Below, in pieces: positions 1-10,215 of a DNA stretch of 64,000 nucleotides. The stretch spans positions 8,556,001 to 8,620,000 of the forward strand of contig OX291544.1 in the NCBI GenBank assembly GCA_946406115.1. Reading direction: 5' to 3'. Made by a program: the position numbers and the translations under genes. The stretch is from Apoda limacodes. Taxonomy: Eukaryota; Arthropoda; Insecta; Lepidoptera; Limacodidae. Under the pieces are notes generated by a model. That model was not told where the DNA came from. It ran no database searches and saw nothing but the letters and a program-made list of their open reading frames with translations. How positions within the stretch are numbered: the stretch's first letter is position 1; each line of letters opens with the position of its first letter.

Positions 1-592
1 TGTACTCAACAGAGCGAAGCAGTATTACACGTCGCGGCAAAGGTTGCTGCTTTACAAGTCGCAGTTTGGCCCCAAATGGAGTACTGCTGCCATCTCTAGG
101 CGGGTGCACCCGGATACCAGCTTTTGACTCGGTTCAACGACGGGCTGTGAGAATTGTCGACGAACCCAAACTCACTTGCCGCATTCAGCCCTCCAGTCTG
201 AGGAGAGACTTTGCCTTCCTGTGTGTGTTCTACCACTTGTAGAATGAGATGTGTTCAGAGGAATTGTTCAAAATGATGCCCACGGATACTATCTACCATC
301 GCACCGCTCCTCATCGGCAGGGAATTCATTCCCGCACGAAATCGTTTCGTACAGTGCGGTTTCAGAGAAACTTCCTCCCGCAAACGCTTGGGTTGTGGAA
401 TGAGTTCCCTGCCAAGGTTTTCTCTAAGGACTACAGTATGGGGTTCTTCAAGAAAGAAGTTATTAGATTTTTGAAGGGTCGGCAACGCGCGAGTGATACC
501 CCTGGTGTTGCAAGCGTCCATAGGCTACGGTGGCCGCTTACTATCAGGCGGACTGTGAGCTTGTTTGCCATCTTAGTGGTATAAAAAGAAAA
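1..592 (+). pseudogene. 3' end of a non-LTR retrotransposon reverse transcriptase (CR1/jockey-like family, copy 1)
   Basis: C-terminal piece of a LINE reverse transcriptase, cut by the window edge. One frame at 76-175 reads MEYCCHL, stop, AGAP, then DSVQRRAVRIVD, which is the thumb-side region of this family; the stop at 97-99 replaces the expected Trp. The terminal part (249-584, other frame) reads RTVRFQRNFLP, LWNEFPAKVFSKDYSMGFFKKEV and a GRQR tail, the usual C-terminus of lepidopteran jockey/CR1-like elements. It is dead through truncation, stop and frameshift. Copies of the same 3' end occur at 16.8, 27.5, 42.2, 46.4 and 58.5 kb. No polymerase motif is present in the window. Assignment to LINE is firm; the exact clade is inference. 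Confidence 0.8.
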
Positions 593-667
593 ATATTATG
601 GTCCAGTCAAATGGGTGTCAGAAAAAGAACTTAATGCGCATATGACACTCACTTTGCCATTAGTATG

Positions 668-870
668 TATAGAACAATAATAATTATAATCCAAAAAAAA
701 ATCAACAAATCACATATTTGGTCAGTGCCATTTGGTCTCAAACTAGGCAAGTCTTTTAATATTTATCTTTACATTAATATTTGTCTTGTGCGGGAATCAA
801 ATCCACCCCCCTCGATTAAACAGTCAGGTCATGATCCACTGAGCCGCTGAGGCTTTTAATGTATATTTAT
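668..870 (-). repeat. tRNA-derived SINE, degenerate copy
   Basis: Read on the minus strand, 788-853 begins GCCTCAGCGGCTCAGTGG, a tRNA-like A-box region, and continues to GATTTGATTCCCGCAC, a B-box-like region. These are the two parts of a type 2 RNA polymerase III internal promoter. The body extends to about 668 and contains a GGTCTCAAACTAG-like block (plus sense) that recurs in the SINE copy at 61.74-61.96 kb. The head cannot be a functional tRNA: it is diverged and embedded in a SINE body. Confidence 0.6.
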
Positions 871-1983
871 AAGTAAGTCCCTCTTTGTATTTTTAGGACA
901 CTAGTCAGGGTTAGAAATATTATCATTTGGTTAACGAAATAATTTTGTAAGCAAAGATATTCGGCCCCGAAAAGGGTGAACGTCTCCACAAAATATTCTT
1001 TTCACAAAAGTCTGAGGCTGTTGTGCCTCGACAACGAAAAAGTAAGTTTTTGTCAAAGGTTACAAGCAATTTTTATTTTGTGATAGACTGACATATTCAT
1101 TTATATTCAAATGAGATTCAGCAGGTTGTATCGTATGAATAACTTTTATTAGACATTCCTATATTCTAGATAAATCTTGAACCGGCCTTAGAAAAGTTGA
1201 GAACAAACAGCGGTTTTTATGTTATCATGACATTACGAGACATGATTACTCAATCGAATCAAAAATTTGGATCAGTTACATAAATTGCTTGCAACTAAAT
1301 GCACCAAAGGTTTTTTATTCTCGGGTGAACATAAGATTATGAGGTTCCAAAGTTATTAAACAACACCCAGACTCAAAGCAAACACAAATTATCATCTAAA
1401 TCTGATCCGCGCCCCTCGATATCTCATAAATACAATATATAGTGCATAAATAGTTATTTGCTATACAAGGTTGGGAAGTTGCTTTTTGGCGTGAGTGCTT
1501 TTATTGACTACCAAATAGCAAAGGTTTTAAAGATTGAACCCACGAAAGAAGCGAGTTGTTCAAAAATTTAATCCTGAGCAAAACGAGTATATTAATAAAC
1601 CCAAAAAAAATTCCAGCAGTGCGAAACACACAATTTTTTATCTCACTACAGCGAGGAAAATATATACAAGTGTTTAATTACTTATGAATGGATCAACTAT
1701 ACTTCTTGTAAATAATTTAATTAATTATTAATAACATTATGACAACATTGAAATAGTTTTAACGCCTTTTGTATGTCTGCATGTAGTCAACTTATCGCAA
1801 GCTCAGTGGTACCTACCTATTTTTTGCAGGTAAACTTAGTATTTTACCTACGTCACTGGTGGAGTTATTCATTTTTTTAAAATAAGTTTATTTAGTAAAA
1901 GTAATATGTTTATAGTAAAAACAACCTAAATGATGTACTCAATACGTAATTCCAAATAAATATTTCTTTTCTTTTTCTTTTTT
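871..1983. other. AT-rich unassigned DNA
   Basis: No coding frame, RNA gene or recognisable repeat seen. Homopolymer A and T runs are frequent. Confidence 0.5.
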
Positions 1984-2372
1984 TAGGGTTCCGTACCCAA
2001 AAGGTACAAAACGGTACCCTATTACTAAGACTTCGCCGTCTGTCCGTCTGTTCGTCTGTCACCAGGCTGTATTTCATTCACCGTGGTTGTTGTTGTTGTT
2101 GTGTGTTGTTAGAATTTAATAAATACTTAAGAGGGCTCCCATACAACAAACGTGATTTTTTTGGTGGTTTTGGCTCGATATTGACAACGGCAACAGGAAG
2201 ACGCTTGAAATATTCACAGAATTTAGTTATATATTCACTCTAAAAAAAAAAAATTAAAATAAAACAAATATTTAAGGGGCGCTCTCATACAACAAAAGTG
2301 ATTTTATTTTATTTTTATATAGTAGGGAACCCTTCGTGCGCGAGTCCGACTCGCACTTGGCCGGTTTTTTTT
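1984..2372 (+). repeat. Dispersed repeat family C, near-complete copy
   Basis: Begins GGGTTCCGTACCCAAAAGGT, has a GTCTGTCCGTCTG microsatellite-like block near 2040 and a CACCAGGCTGTAT block near 2063. It ends with a near-perfect palindrome (about 2337-2356, core GCGAGTCCGACTCGC) followed by TTGGCCGG and a T-run. The same order is seen at 14.56-14.98 kb and, inverted, at 24.02-24.29 kb. The hairpin plus T-run end suggests a structured 3' terminus. I do not assign a class. Confidence 0.75.
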
Positions 2373-3293
2373 ATTGTTTTTTTATGATGGGTTTCCGCAT
2401 TTGCTCCATGCCATTATTTTAAAATTCTTAAAACAAAAATTATACTTAAAACTTATTTATTCTTGTAGTATTTAATAATTTAACAAACTACAAGTTTGTT
2501 TTTTACAGAATTAAAAAAAAAAACCTTTTGCGCGCAAGCAAATAAATAGAGTTTTCCACGCAGATCAGATTTTAAACGACAAAGTGAGCTTTTCCGAGCC
2601 AGTGAGAGGAAAAAATAATTGAAAACTCGAAAAAAAATGTTTTTTAAATGTATCGTAGGCCTTATCGGATAGAAGGTCTTGATAAGTACATTTCAAAAAT
2701 AAACCTACATATATTGTACTAGCTAATTTCAAAACTCTAAGGAAACTGAAGATAAACGACATGTCTTATTCGATATAACATGGTACTATGTATAAATATT
2801 TTCAAAGCAAAAATGCAGTCAAAAAATTAACCTCGAGCAACCCTAAGATTCCGTCTTAGTGCTTCTTAGAAGGAAACATCATAAAGGCCATATCTTGATA
2901 TAACTTAAGTGTTGGTACATGTATGCATATATCTACTTGTTTTTTTTTTGTGTAAAAATCTTGTTAAAAATGTACTGAATTAAATAATATCTGAATATTT
3001 GCTAGTGTACGCTCTCGTAATGCCAGAAACATATTGACTTATTAAAAGAAACATTATAGTAAAAAGTCGTTGAATAACTCAATTTCTTTTTAAACAAATT
3101 ATCCTTGAAATAATTCTTATTCAATAAAGTGATGAATAACCTTACTAGTGATACTACGAGAATGTTTGCTTTTACCAATAGCGAATAGTTAAGTGTTTGT
3201 GTGTTGACGGGACGCATCGACACCAGCAACCTACACACATTATACGCTATTAGTATATATAGTAAGTAGTAGAAATATATAAAGTATATTTAT
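2373..3293. other. AT-rich unassigned DNA with a SINE remnant
   Basis: Mostly featureless. A short block at about 2785-2850 (ATGCAGTC..TTAACCTCGAGC) matches the tail of the tRNA-derived SINE at 6.35-6.5 kb and is a minus-strand remnant of it. Short open frames here lack any domain. Confidence 0.45.
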
Positions 3294-3480
3294 ATTTCAT
3301 AATAGATGCCGTCAGTGAACAATAATAAGTTGCACCCGTGAAAGGTTTCAGCCTGCTTCGTGTATCAAAATGTTACATGTGAAGTACTTATATATATAGA
3401 TACTGAATAGTTCTTATATTATATTACATAGGTACTGAATGTTCATCCTGAAAGTACATTTCAAATTAAAATATAAGGTA
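3294..3480 (+). repeat. Dispersed repeat family H, copy 1
   Basis: Shares ordered blocks with 6175-6350 in the same orientation: GCCGTCAGT near the start, CAGCTTCGTGTAT-like, TATGTGAAGTA, ATAGGTACTGAATGT and AAAATATAAGGTA at the end. No coding potential; function unknown. Confidence 0.6.
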
Positions 3481-3522
3481 GGTATCCACTATATACATAT
3501 AATAGATGACTCCTGATCATGA

Positions 3523-3775
3523 ACATGCACCTGTAGCGGATCATATCGTACCGCTGACAAGCAAGGCTGACGTCACGCGCCCTACATCGCGCTATCGAAG
3601 TTTCCTTCACAATTCCAGAAACCGAAGTACAAGTTAAGTGGATCACGGCGGTCCCCAGGCATAACACCTCGCCTGGCAGGAGATCTCCTCTTTGCCGCCG
3701 CACCACACTCCAAACACTAACGAAATCGGATAACTGACCGCAGGCTATTTCTTTACTCCGCTAATGTGACGTAAT
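3523..3775 (+). repeat. GC-richer dispersed repeat family B, copy 1
   Basis: The block 3535-3708 (ATATCGTACCGCT, GGCTGACGTCACGCGCC, CATCGCGCTATCGAAG, CGGCGGTCCCCAGGCATAA, TTTGCCGCCGCACCACAC) is present inverted at 24.30-24.48 kb. Its 3' part (AACACTAACGAAATCGGATA onward) is present inverted at 5.84-5.93 kb. Markedly GC-richer than its surroundings. Noncoding; likely a mobile repeat of unknown class. Confidence 0.7.
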
Positions 3776-3783
3776 ATTAAAAA

Positions 3784-4066
3784 ACCAGCCTTTAGAAAGT
3801 GCTTGCAATTATTATCGCTCGCCTCTCGGTCTATCATTGTTGAACCGAGATTTGAATTCAAAACCCTCGCGTCGGTAATTTTAATGCAAACGCCCTGTCT
3901 GCATACTAAAATTAATTGTCACTCGCTGAAAAACAATTATTGTAATTTTAAATTGCAACTTATTTCGAACTATATTATTATAAGATATATTACTAATAAA
4001 TACAGCGTTCTTATAACACAAATATCAAAACCTCCTTATGACGAAGTGCTTGTGTAAGATATTCGT
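3784..4066 (+). repeat. Dispersed repeat family E, uninterrupted copy
   Basis: Starts CAGCCTTTAG, contains CGCTCGCCTCTCGG, CAAACGCCCTG and TTGTCACTCGCTGAAAA, and ends CCTCCTTATGACGAAGTGCT. The same series occurs at 9445-10215, but there it is split by about 490 bp of other sequence. This copy therefore serves as the empty-site comparison. Confidence 0.7.
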
Positions 4067-5635
4067 ATTGATCGTAAAAAAGTTTTTTTTAGTTACAAAT
4101 TCTAAAATGCAGTTAAATTTCAGTAGAATAAACGAATTTTCGATACCAACTTGTTTAAGTATTTTTCTTTCCAAGTACCTTCAATTTCAGTCTGAGTCTG
4201 AAGTCACGCGTTCGAAGATAAACGATTTCGCTTTGCGAGAAACTTTTCTAGTTTCCTTATTTCATTCATGTAGCAGCAACGACAACGACGTATAGCAATC
4301 AATGATCTGCTTTCTTTTTATTTAAATTTACCTCTGTTTTACCCGACTGCCGAAGAAGGGTAATGTTTTTCGAGCGTATGTATGAATGATATACAATCGG
4401 TTCGTTCTTTTTGTGCTTTGTTTATATTTTATATATGTAATACTTTAGGTTTAGTTATGTAATGCATTGTTATATATGTTTTAAACAGTTTTATTAGAAA
4501 TCAGCGCTTGTTACGGCCAGACGCTTTCCATGGACCGAAACCATCGATATGAAAAACAACGAAACTCGTGAAAATATCAGGGAAAGTAGGTACGTCATAG
4601 TAGAAAAACCTTAAATAGGTTATTGAGTTCAGTTCAATTCTTTAAACTTTGGTTTGATTTATTTTCACCGTCTTTGTTCACTTTCACAGCTGAATAATTC
4701 TACGCTGAACACATTTATTTTAGAGACAGCTCTACTTTGAACTACTTGCGGTATTGAGGAGAAAGAACGTTTTTGCAAAAAATCCAGTAAAGTTTATTTG
4801 TCAGCGACAAATTATCTAGCAATCTATCAGTGCCTTGTAATATATTTTACTCAAAAATTTGTATTACGTTCGAAAATGGAACACTAAAAGTACGTTTTTG
4901 AAATATTGTTATTACATTCTTGCCGGCGTCGTGGTTTTGATTCCAGGTACAACAAAAAATATCATTTTGACACATATGTAATCCACGAAGAAGTGCCAGA
5001 GAAATTTCGAACGTTAAAACTGTTACGCAAACAGTTAAAAATGTTTGTAATATTCACCATTCAGAGTTAGTGTTTATTGTCGATCTTCTGACAGATGGAT
5101 GGACGGACGGACGGGTAAACGGACGGACGGATGGGCGAATGGATTGATAAAGAGCGTTGCCGCAACAATACAGCTCATTTTAGAGTACGGGTGAGTAGTA
5201 CCTAAGTGAAGTAATTAGTCTTATGAATAAAGCTACTTATTTGTTTTTTGATTTCAGTGGAATATGGTATTTAATAATGATAATGAAGCCTTTTTTTTCT
5301 AGATTGTTAGTATTGTTTACTTATTATATAGGTGTTAGGGTAGATTAATTCTTTGTCGGATATGAATCCCTTATTGGGTAAATGCCCTTCTCCATTTTTT
5401 CCCATGCGTCTTTATCTTTTTCAATATTCTGCCAGTCGTTTCCTGCTATTCCTGTAACGTCATCAGTCATATGGTACCATATAGTATTTATGTGACACAA
5501 AAAACTGTTTTTAGAATTTTATTTGTCTGTCTATATAATTTTACTGTCTAGAATAGTTTTTAAGACGACTGCATGAGTTTTGATGAAAGACTCAGTGCTT
5601 AGAAAAAAATGATGACGACTTACATTTAAATTAAA
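4067..5635. other. Mostly unassigned AT-rich DNA
   Basis: No gene seen. A fragment at 4338-4392 (CCGACTGCCGAAGAAGGGTA onward) resembles a common lepidopteran repeat end. A GGAC/GGAT microsatellite lies at about 5094-5145. The rest is featureless. Confidence 0.4.
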
Positions 5636-5639
5636 AATT

Positions 5640-5669
5640 GTTACAGACGAAGTCACGGGCAGTCACTAG
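5640..5669 (+). mobile_element. Helitron-like 3' end fragment
   Basis: CGAAGTCACGGGCAGTCACTAG resembles the terminal GCGGGCAAAAGCTAG of the Helitron-like family seen elsewhere; CTAG lies at 5666-5669 and is followed by T. Only the extreme end is present. Confidence 0.35.
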
Positions 5670-5839
5670 TAAGGCAATCAAGGAGCTGGTGCCTTTACAT
5701 TTTATCGATATAACATGTCTATAAGAACAGTCCTTCCTCGTTAAGATACAAACTGCACAAGTCTATAGCCTATAACCGACCATAAACGACACACGGAAAA
5801 TCAGTCATAGGTCAAAAAATTGTAACCACATTTTTAAGG

Positions 5840-5935
5840 GTGATTTTTTTATATGACGTCACATTGGAGTAAAGAAATAGCCTGCTGTTAGTTATCCAAT
5901 TTCCTTAGCGTTTGGTGCGGCTTTAATTTTGTAAA
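5840..5935 (-). repeat. Fragment of repeat family B
   Basis: Contains GACGTCACATTGGAGTAAAG and AAATAGCCTGCTGTTAGTTA, the inverted counterpart of 3711-3770. Only one end of the family is present. Confidence 0.55.
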
Positions 5936-6174
5936 AAAACTTTATACCTTACAAAACTTTCTAAAACCTAAAAAAATATTTGAGAGCAGTATATCCATTA
6001 TAATAAGTTTTACAATCGTCAGTCATGCAAATCTTGTAACCAGGTGCTTCAGTCACGCGTTGTAAAAATCTGAACCTTTCTCGTGCAAATACTTTCTAAA
6101 ATCTAAAATTTAGTATGTGGGTGAAGAATATTATAATGATAACAAAAAAATAAACAGTCAGTATTTTTTCATTT

Positions 6175-6344
6175 CATAACATGCCGTCAGTCACCAAAAA
6201 GGGGTTGCGGCCATAAAAAGTTTCACTCAGCTTCGTGTATTAAATTTTATATGTGAAGTAGGTATAAAAATATAATAGGTAAAATTACTTATATTATACC
6301 ATATAGGTACTGAATGTCCCTAAGTACATTTCAACCTAAAATAT
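6175..6344 (+). repeat. Dispersed repeat family H, copy 2
   Basis: Same block order and orientation as 3294-3480 (GCCGTCAGT, CTTCGTGTAT, TATGTGAAGTAGGTA, ATAGGTACTGAATGT, AAAATATAAGGTA). Directly followed by the minus-strand SINE, so the two form a compound repeat. Confidence 0.6.
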
Positions 6345-6505
6345 AAGGTACATCATCAATAAAAATAAATACTTTCATATCAAAGATGCAGTCCAAAGAT
6401 TAACCTCGAGCCAGGATTTGAACCTGTGTCCCTTACATTCTGTGGAAGTGCTCTACCACTGAGCTACCGAGGCACAAGTCTGACTGATGAAAATCCCAAC
6501 TACAT
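6345..6505 (-). repeat. tRNA-derived SINE, best-preserved copy
   Basis: On the minus strand the head reads GTGCCTCGGTAGCTCAGTGG and TAGAGCACTTCC, then GGTTCAAATCC. The A-box lies at 6456-6467 and the B-box at 6414-6424, spaced as in a tRNA. A GGGATTTTCAT leader precedes the tRNA-like part (about 6490-6500) and a GAGGTTAATC..TGCATCTTTG tail follows; both are also seen at 60.68-60.84 kb. A functional tRNA is excluded: the acceptor ends do not pair and SINE sequence is fused on both sides. Confidence 0.8.
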
Positions 6506-6561
6506 ATTTGATCTGGAAATACGCTCGTAACGTGCGTCACATACAACTCCTAGTGACTTAT

Positions 6562-6695
6562 AAAGTCCTAGTACATCAATCTTATAAACACACAAAATCT
6601 TCATTGAAGTAAGAAATACAATATAAATATATATACATAGAAATAATCTCTCTTCGTTTATGACTCCCTGAAGGTTAGAGTCTTAGAAGAAAATA
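6562..6695 (+). repeat. Dispersed repeat family F, copy 1
   Basis: AAAGTCCTAGTACATCAATC at the start, an AT-rich middle, then TCTTCGTTT and GAGTCTTAGAAGAAAA. The same order and orientation occur at 62671-62810. Noncoding, class unknown. Confidence 0.6.
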
Positions 6696-6759
6696 TATTA
6701 TACATGCCACATCCATGGCTCATCATATATATATATAATATTAATATCTCATACAAAGA

Positions 6760-7140
6760 GTGCAAAATTCATGTGCCCGTTTCTGTTTTCCCATTCCACC
6801 AAGGACTCCTTATCTTAATAACCATAAGTTGCTTAAAATGAAGCTCGCAGGAAACTGCACATTTCGGTTTTATTGTTTGGTGTTATCAAAACACAAAATC
6901 CAAGCTATTTGTATGAAAAATTATCGTGGGCCCGAGATAGAAACAAATTTAAAACTCGTGCTTCTTCATATTTAATCAATTGCCCACGACATAGGTCAGC
7001 ATCCTTTAGAGGCAGTTTTAAATTCTCTGCCGGCCGTTGCTGGAATGATTTACCACCGCCACTTCGAACTGCCAAATCTAAAACTGTTTTTATGAAAAAC
7101 ATGAAAGCTTTCCACCTTAAAGAGCAAGTAGATTAGATTG
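6760..7140 (+). pseudogene. 3' terminal fragment of a CR1-like non-LTR reverse transcriptase
   Basis: The frame at 6873-7133 reads YLYEKLSWARDRNKFKTR, then RHRSASFRGSFKFSAGRCWNDLPPPLR and KSKTVFMKNMKAFHLKEQ, ending at a natural stop. The FRGSF..WNxLPPxLR..K..LK pattern is the C-terminus of CR1-type LINE reverse transcriptases. The upstream part is frameshifted, and no palm motif is present, so the copy is 5' truncated. Different subfamily from the fragment at 1-592, whose terminus reads LWNEFPAKVF. Confidence 0.7.
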
Positions 7141-7307
7141 AGAATGGAAATTTGTCATTCATAATTATGTAAGTTTATGTCAAAATATTATAAATTACCA
7201 ATATGTACACACAATAAATAATTCTAAGAATAATAGGTTATGTCATAGATTAATATATTCTACTTCTTTTTTCCAAATTGGCAATTCATTCCTCTTCCAA
7301 AAGGTGA

Positions 7308-7400
7308 AGACTTTGTCGAAGGCTACATCGAAGAAGACAACGCCCGTGTGGCGGGGCTTACCTAATACTGGTTGGAAGCCAGTGAGAATAAGTTGCGTGA
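7308..7400 (-). repeat. 93-bp inverted copy of part of the jockey reverse transcriptase
   Basis: Every base I compared from 7308 to 7400 is the reverse complement of 8011-8103, including the same two-codon deletion in motif A. Match is lost on both sides. The arms are 610 bp apart. This resembles a 5' inversion of a LINE or a later local inverted duplication. Confidence 0.85.
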
Positions 7401-9215
7401 TTGTTTGCATGTTTTTCATAAAAACTCAATTTGTCATTCTGATGGATCAAGCTTATTGGCGCCTTTGAAATCGGACACCTTCAACTCTCTCCCTCCGTTA
7501 ACCCGTCCCAACAACGATCCCAGTTGTGTCCCAGCACACAGCCTTTTGATCCCGATCACGTGCGTGAGGAAGACGGCGAAATGGAGCGCAGAACTTCTCT
7601 GCCCCCACAGGACCCCCTGCCCCCCGTCATTGTCGACGAAGTCAAACAGGTCGTCAAAGACCTACGCCCCTGTGAAGCCCTAGGCGCGGACGGTATCTCT
7701 AACGATATCCTAAAGCGCCTCACTCTTCCCCTTTTCTGCCTTCAAGTAGCGATCTTCAACGCTGCTATCGAAAATTGCACCTTTCCTTCTCAATGGAAAG
7801 ATGCCATTGTTATAGGCATTCATAAGCTGGGTAAAACTCGTACCGAGCCATCCCCTTACCGCCCCATAAGTTTACTAAAGGCCCTTGGTAATCTTTATGA
7901 ACGCCTACTGCTCGCTCGCCTACGGAACGCTATAGTTTCTAGAGGCATCTTAATCGACGAGCAGTTCGGCTTCCGCGCCAATCACTCGTGCGTCCACCAA
8001 GTTCTCCGCATCACGCAACTTATTCTCACTGGCTTCCAACCAGTATTAGGTAAGCCCCGCCACACGGGCGTTGTCTTCTTCGATGTAGCCTTCGACAAAG
8101 TCTGGCACAACGGTTTAATTTACAAACTGTACAACCTTTAGTTGCCAGATCGTCTCGTGCTCATCATACGAGACTACTTGTCGAACCGTAGCTTTCGCTA
8201 TAAAGTTGAAGGCACTCTCTCTTCCCCCCGCCCCATAGAAGCAGGAGTCCCGCGAGGGTCCGTGCTCACCATTATCTTGTACCTTTTGTACAAAAATGAC
8301 ACCCCTAAAACGATAGGTACCCAATTAGTCGAATCATTAAGAGACTCCAACCCGCTATCACCGTCCTAGGCGAATGGTTTCGGAAATGGAGAATCGAAGT
8401 GAATCCCGACAAAAGCTCTGCCGTTCTCTTTACCTCAGGCCGCCCTTCGCGGCCATTTCCCCTCTCTCTCTTCGGCCGCGCCATTCCTTGGCAAAACAAG
8501 ACCAAATATCTCCATGTGACCCTGGATAGGCGTTTGAACTTCCGCGATCGCACCAAAATAGTTAGAGACCGAACCGAGTGTACTTGGTCGTCTAAATCTC
8601 ATGATAGGCAAGTACAGTAAGATGTCGCTTAGAAATAAGCTGACTCTTTACTAGCATATGCTAGCGTCGTTTCTGCGTTGTCTTAACGCAATCTCCACAA
8701 ACTCCAGACCCTCCAAAATCCTTTTTTTTTCAGAGCGGCCTCCGTAGCCTTCTGGTACGTCGGGAACGCGGACCTACACAGGGACTTTGAGCTCCCTACG
8801 ATTCCCCAATATCTCTAAAAACTGGCACTCCGCTTTTTCGAGCACAAAATCACCCGAATTAATTGCGCAATCCAGGACGTATCGTCCCCCCGACCGACCT
8901 CAGCACGGTCGTAAAACTATCGTTAGGCGGCCTCGGCACGTACTAACTAATCTCGCTGTCCGGATAACGACCCCAGATCCGTCGGCGTCCGCAAGGATAC
9001 ACGAGGTATCAAAGAGTGCCAGGGCGCTTCTCCCCCCACTCAATCGCAACCGCACCCGCGTAACGGGGAACTCCTGGCGCTGACTCACCTTCGGGTTCGA
9101 GACTCACGCCGGTCGAAGGGACGCCTCCGAGCGTTGGGCGCTATATGGGCTGAAAAAACCCGGTGAAGTAGTAATGGCTTCAACAGCCAACTGCATAATC
9201 GGTCAGAAAAAAGAA
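7308..9215 (+). pseudogene. Jockey-type non-LTR retrotransposon, broken reverse transcriptase
   Basis: LINE polymerase fragment. The frame 7524-8138 gives finger and palm motifs: ALGADGISNDIL, PSPYRPISLLKALGNLYERLL, DEQFGFRANHSCVHQV and FFDVAFDKVWHNGLIYKL. Motif A is two residues short of the usual DVEKAFD. After a stop (8139-8141) it continues LPDRLVLIIRDYLSNRSFRY and AGVPRGSVL, then KNDTPKTIGTQL. A deletion near 8330 removes the FADD motif and shifts frame; IIKRLQPAITVLGEWFRKW and VNPDKSSAVLF resume. The C-terminal part (8690-9090) and a CAACAGCCAACTGCAT, A-rich tail follow. Catalytically dead. The first 93 bases are an inverted copy of 8011-8103. Confidence 0.88.
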
Positions 9216-9224
9216 AAAAAAACT

Positions 9225-9443
9225 GTCATACAATTAAAATCCCATACCCAGCCTCCCTGTACTACGTATAATAGCTATATACGAAAAATAAAAACTAACT
9301 TAATTTCGATAAAGGTCACGTGTCCTGAAGCGAGTTCCGTCTTACGAATTTTCGATCAGGACACGTGACCTGACGCGAGTTTAACATTTTTACCCATCAC
9401 AAAAAAGTGCATAACGCCGCTTAAGAAGTTTTCTTTTCAAAAA
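9225..9443 (+). repeat. Repeat family A, copy 1 (5' truncated, CACGTG subtype)
   Basis: Starts within the family at ATACAATTAAAATCCCATAC and contains TCCCTGTACTAC, CGTCTTACGAATTTTCGATC and the GTGCATAACGCCGC..AAGTTTTC end. It holds a 16-bp inverted repeat, AGGTCACGTGTCCTGA (from 9313) and TCAGGACACGTGACCT (from 9357), each arm with a CACGTG core. It abuts the A-rich tail of the upstream LINE. Confidence 0.75.
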
Positions 9444-9444
9444 T

Positions 9445-10215
9445 CAGCCTTTAGGGCTTACAATTTTTTATCGTTCGCTCGCCTCTCGGACTATGTTGCA
9501 CCAAGATTTGTATCTAGAACTCTCGCATCGATTATTTTATTTTAATACAAACGCCCTGTGTGCATATTAAAGTTAAATTGTCACTCGCTGAAAACAAATA
9601 TTGCTATTTTCAATTGCATCTTATTTCGATGTATATTATTATAAGTTATATAGCTATATTTGATTCCTTGCTCATCCCACGAAAACACTATAATTTTCAG
9701 GATAAAAAGAAGCATATATGTTTATGTAGGGTGTCACCTGACTCCGTACCAAATATATAAAAATTGGTTCAGCCGTTTGAGCGTGAAGAAGAAACAAACA
9801 CATTCACAAACTTTCGCCTTTATAATATTAATTAAGGGGTTGGAGGCAGATTTCCAAAAAAAAAAAGTGCACGATTTTTTTGTTAGTCACAAATAGTCCG
9901 CATACCAATTTTTAGCTTTCTACCTTGAAAATTGCGGAATGCTCCACCTCCAAACTTCCACCCCCCCATTTTAGGAAAGTGGGGGAGGTAAGAAAGAGAC
10001 AAAAAGTAGCCTATGTCACTCTCAATCCCTTCAACTATCTCCACTTAAAAAATCACGTCAATTTCCGTTTAGCCGTGAAAGACGGACAAACAAACATACA
10101 CACACACACACACAAATACACTTTTCCATTTATAATATTAGTATGGATACATACAGTGTTCTTATAAGACAAATATCAATACCTCCTTATGACGAAGTGC
10201 TTGTGTAAGATTTTC
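9445..10215 (+). repeat. Repeat family E, copy interrupted by a nested insertion
   Basis: The left part (9445-9654) and right part (about 10148-10215, GTGTTCTTATAAGACAAATA to GACGAAGTGCT) together match the uninterrupted copy at 3784-4066. The 490-bp filler is described separately. This gives a relative age: E is older than the insertion. Confidence 0.7.
9655..10147 (-). mobile_element. Nested Helitron-like insertion(s) inside repeat E
   Basis: The right edge on the minus strand is TCCATACTAATATTATAAAT, ending at 10147, the 5' signature of the Helitron-like family in this window. An internal second 5'-like signature (TTATAATATTAATTAA, about 9820-9836) and a block reading GGTTCAGCCGTTTGAGCGTG suggest two nested or recombined members. 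A CACACA run lies at 10098-10112. The left edge is diverged and lacks a clean CTAG, so the boundary there is approximate. Confidence 0.55.

Noticed and set aside
6405..6480. Functional tRNA gene (minus strand)
   Set aside because: A-box and B-box are present, but the acceptor stem does not pair and the unit is fused to a SINE leader and tail also found at 60.7 kb.
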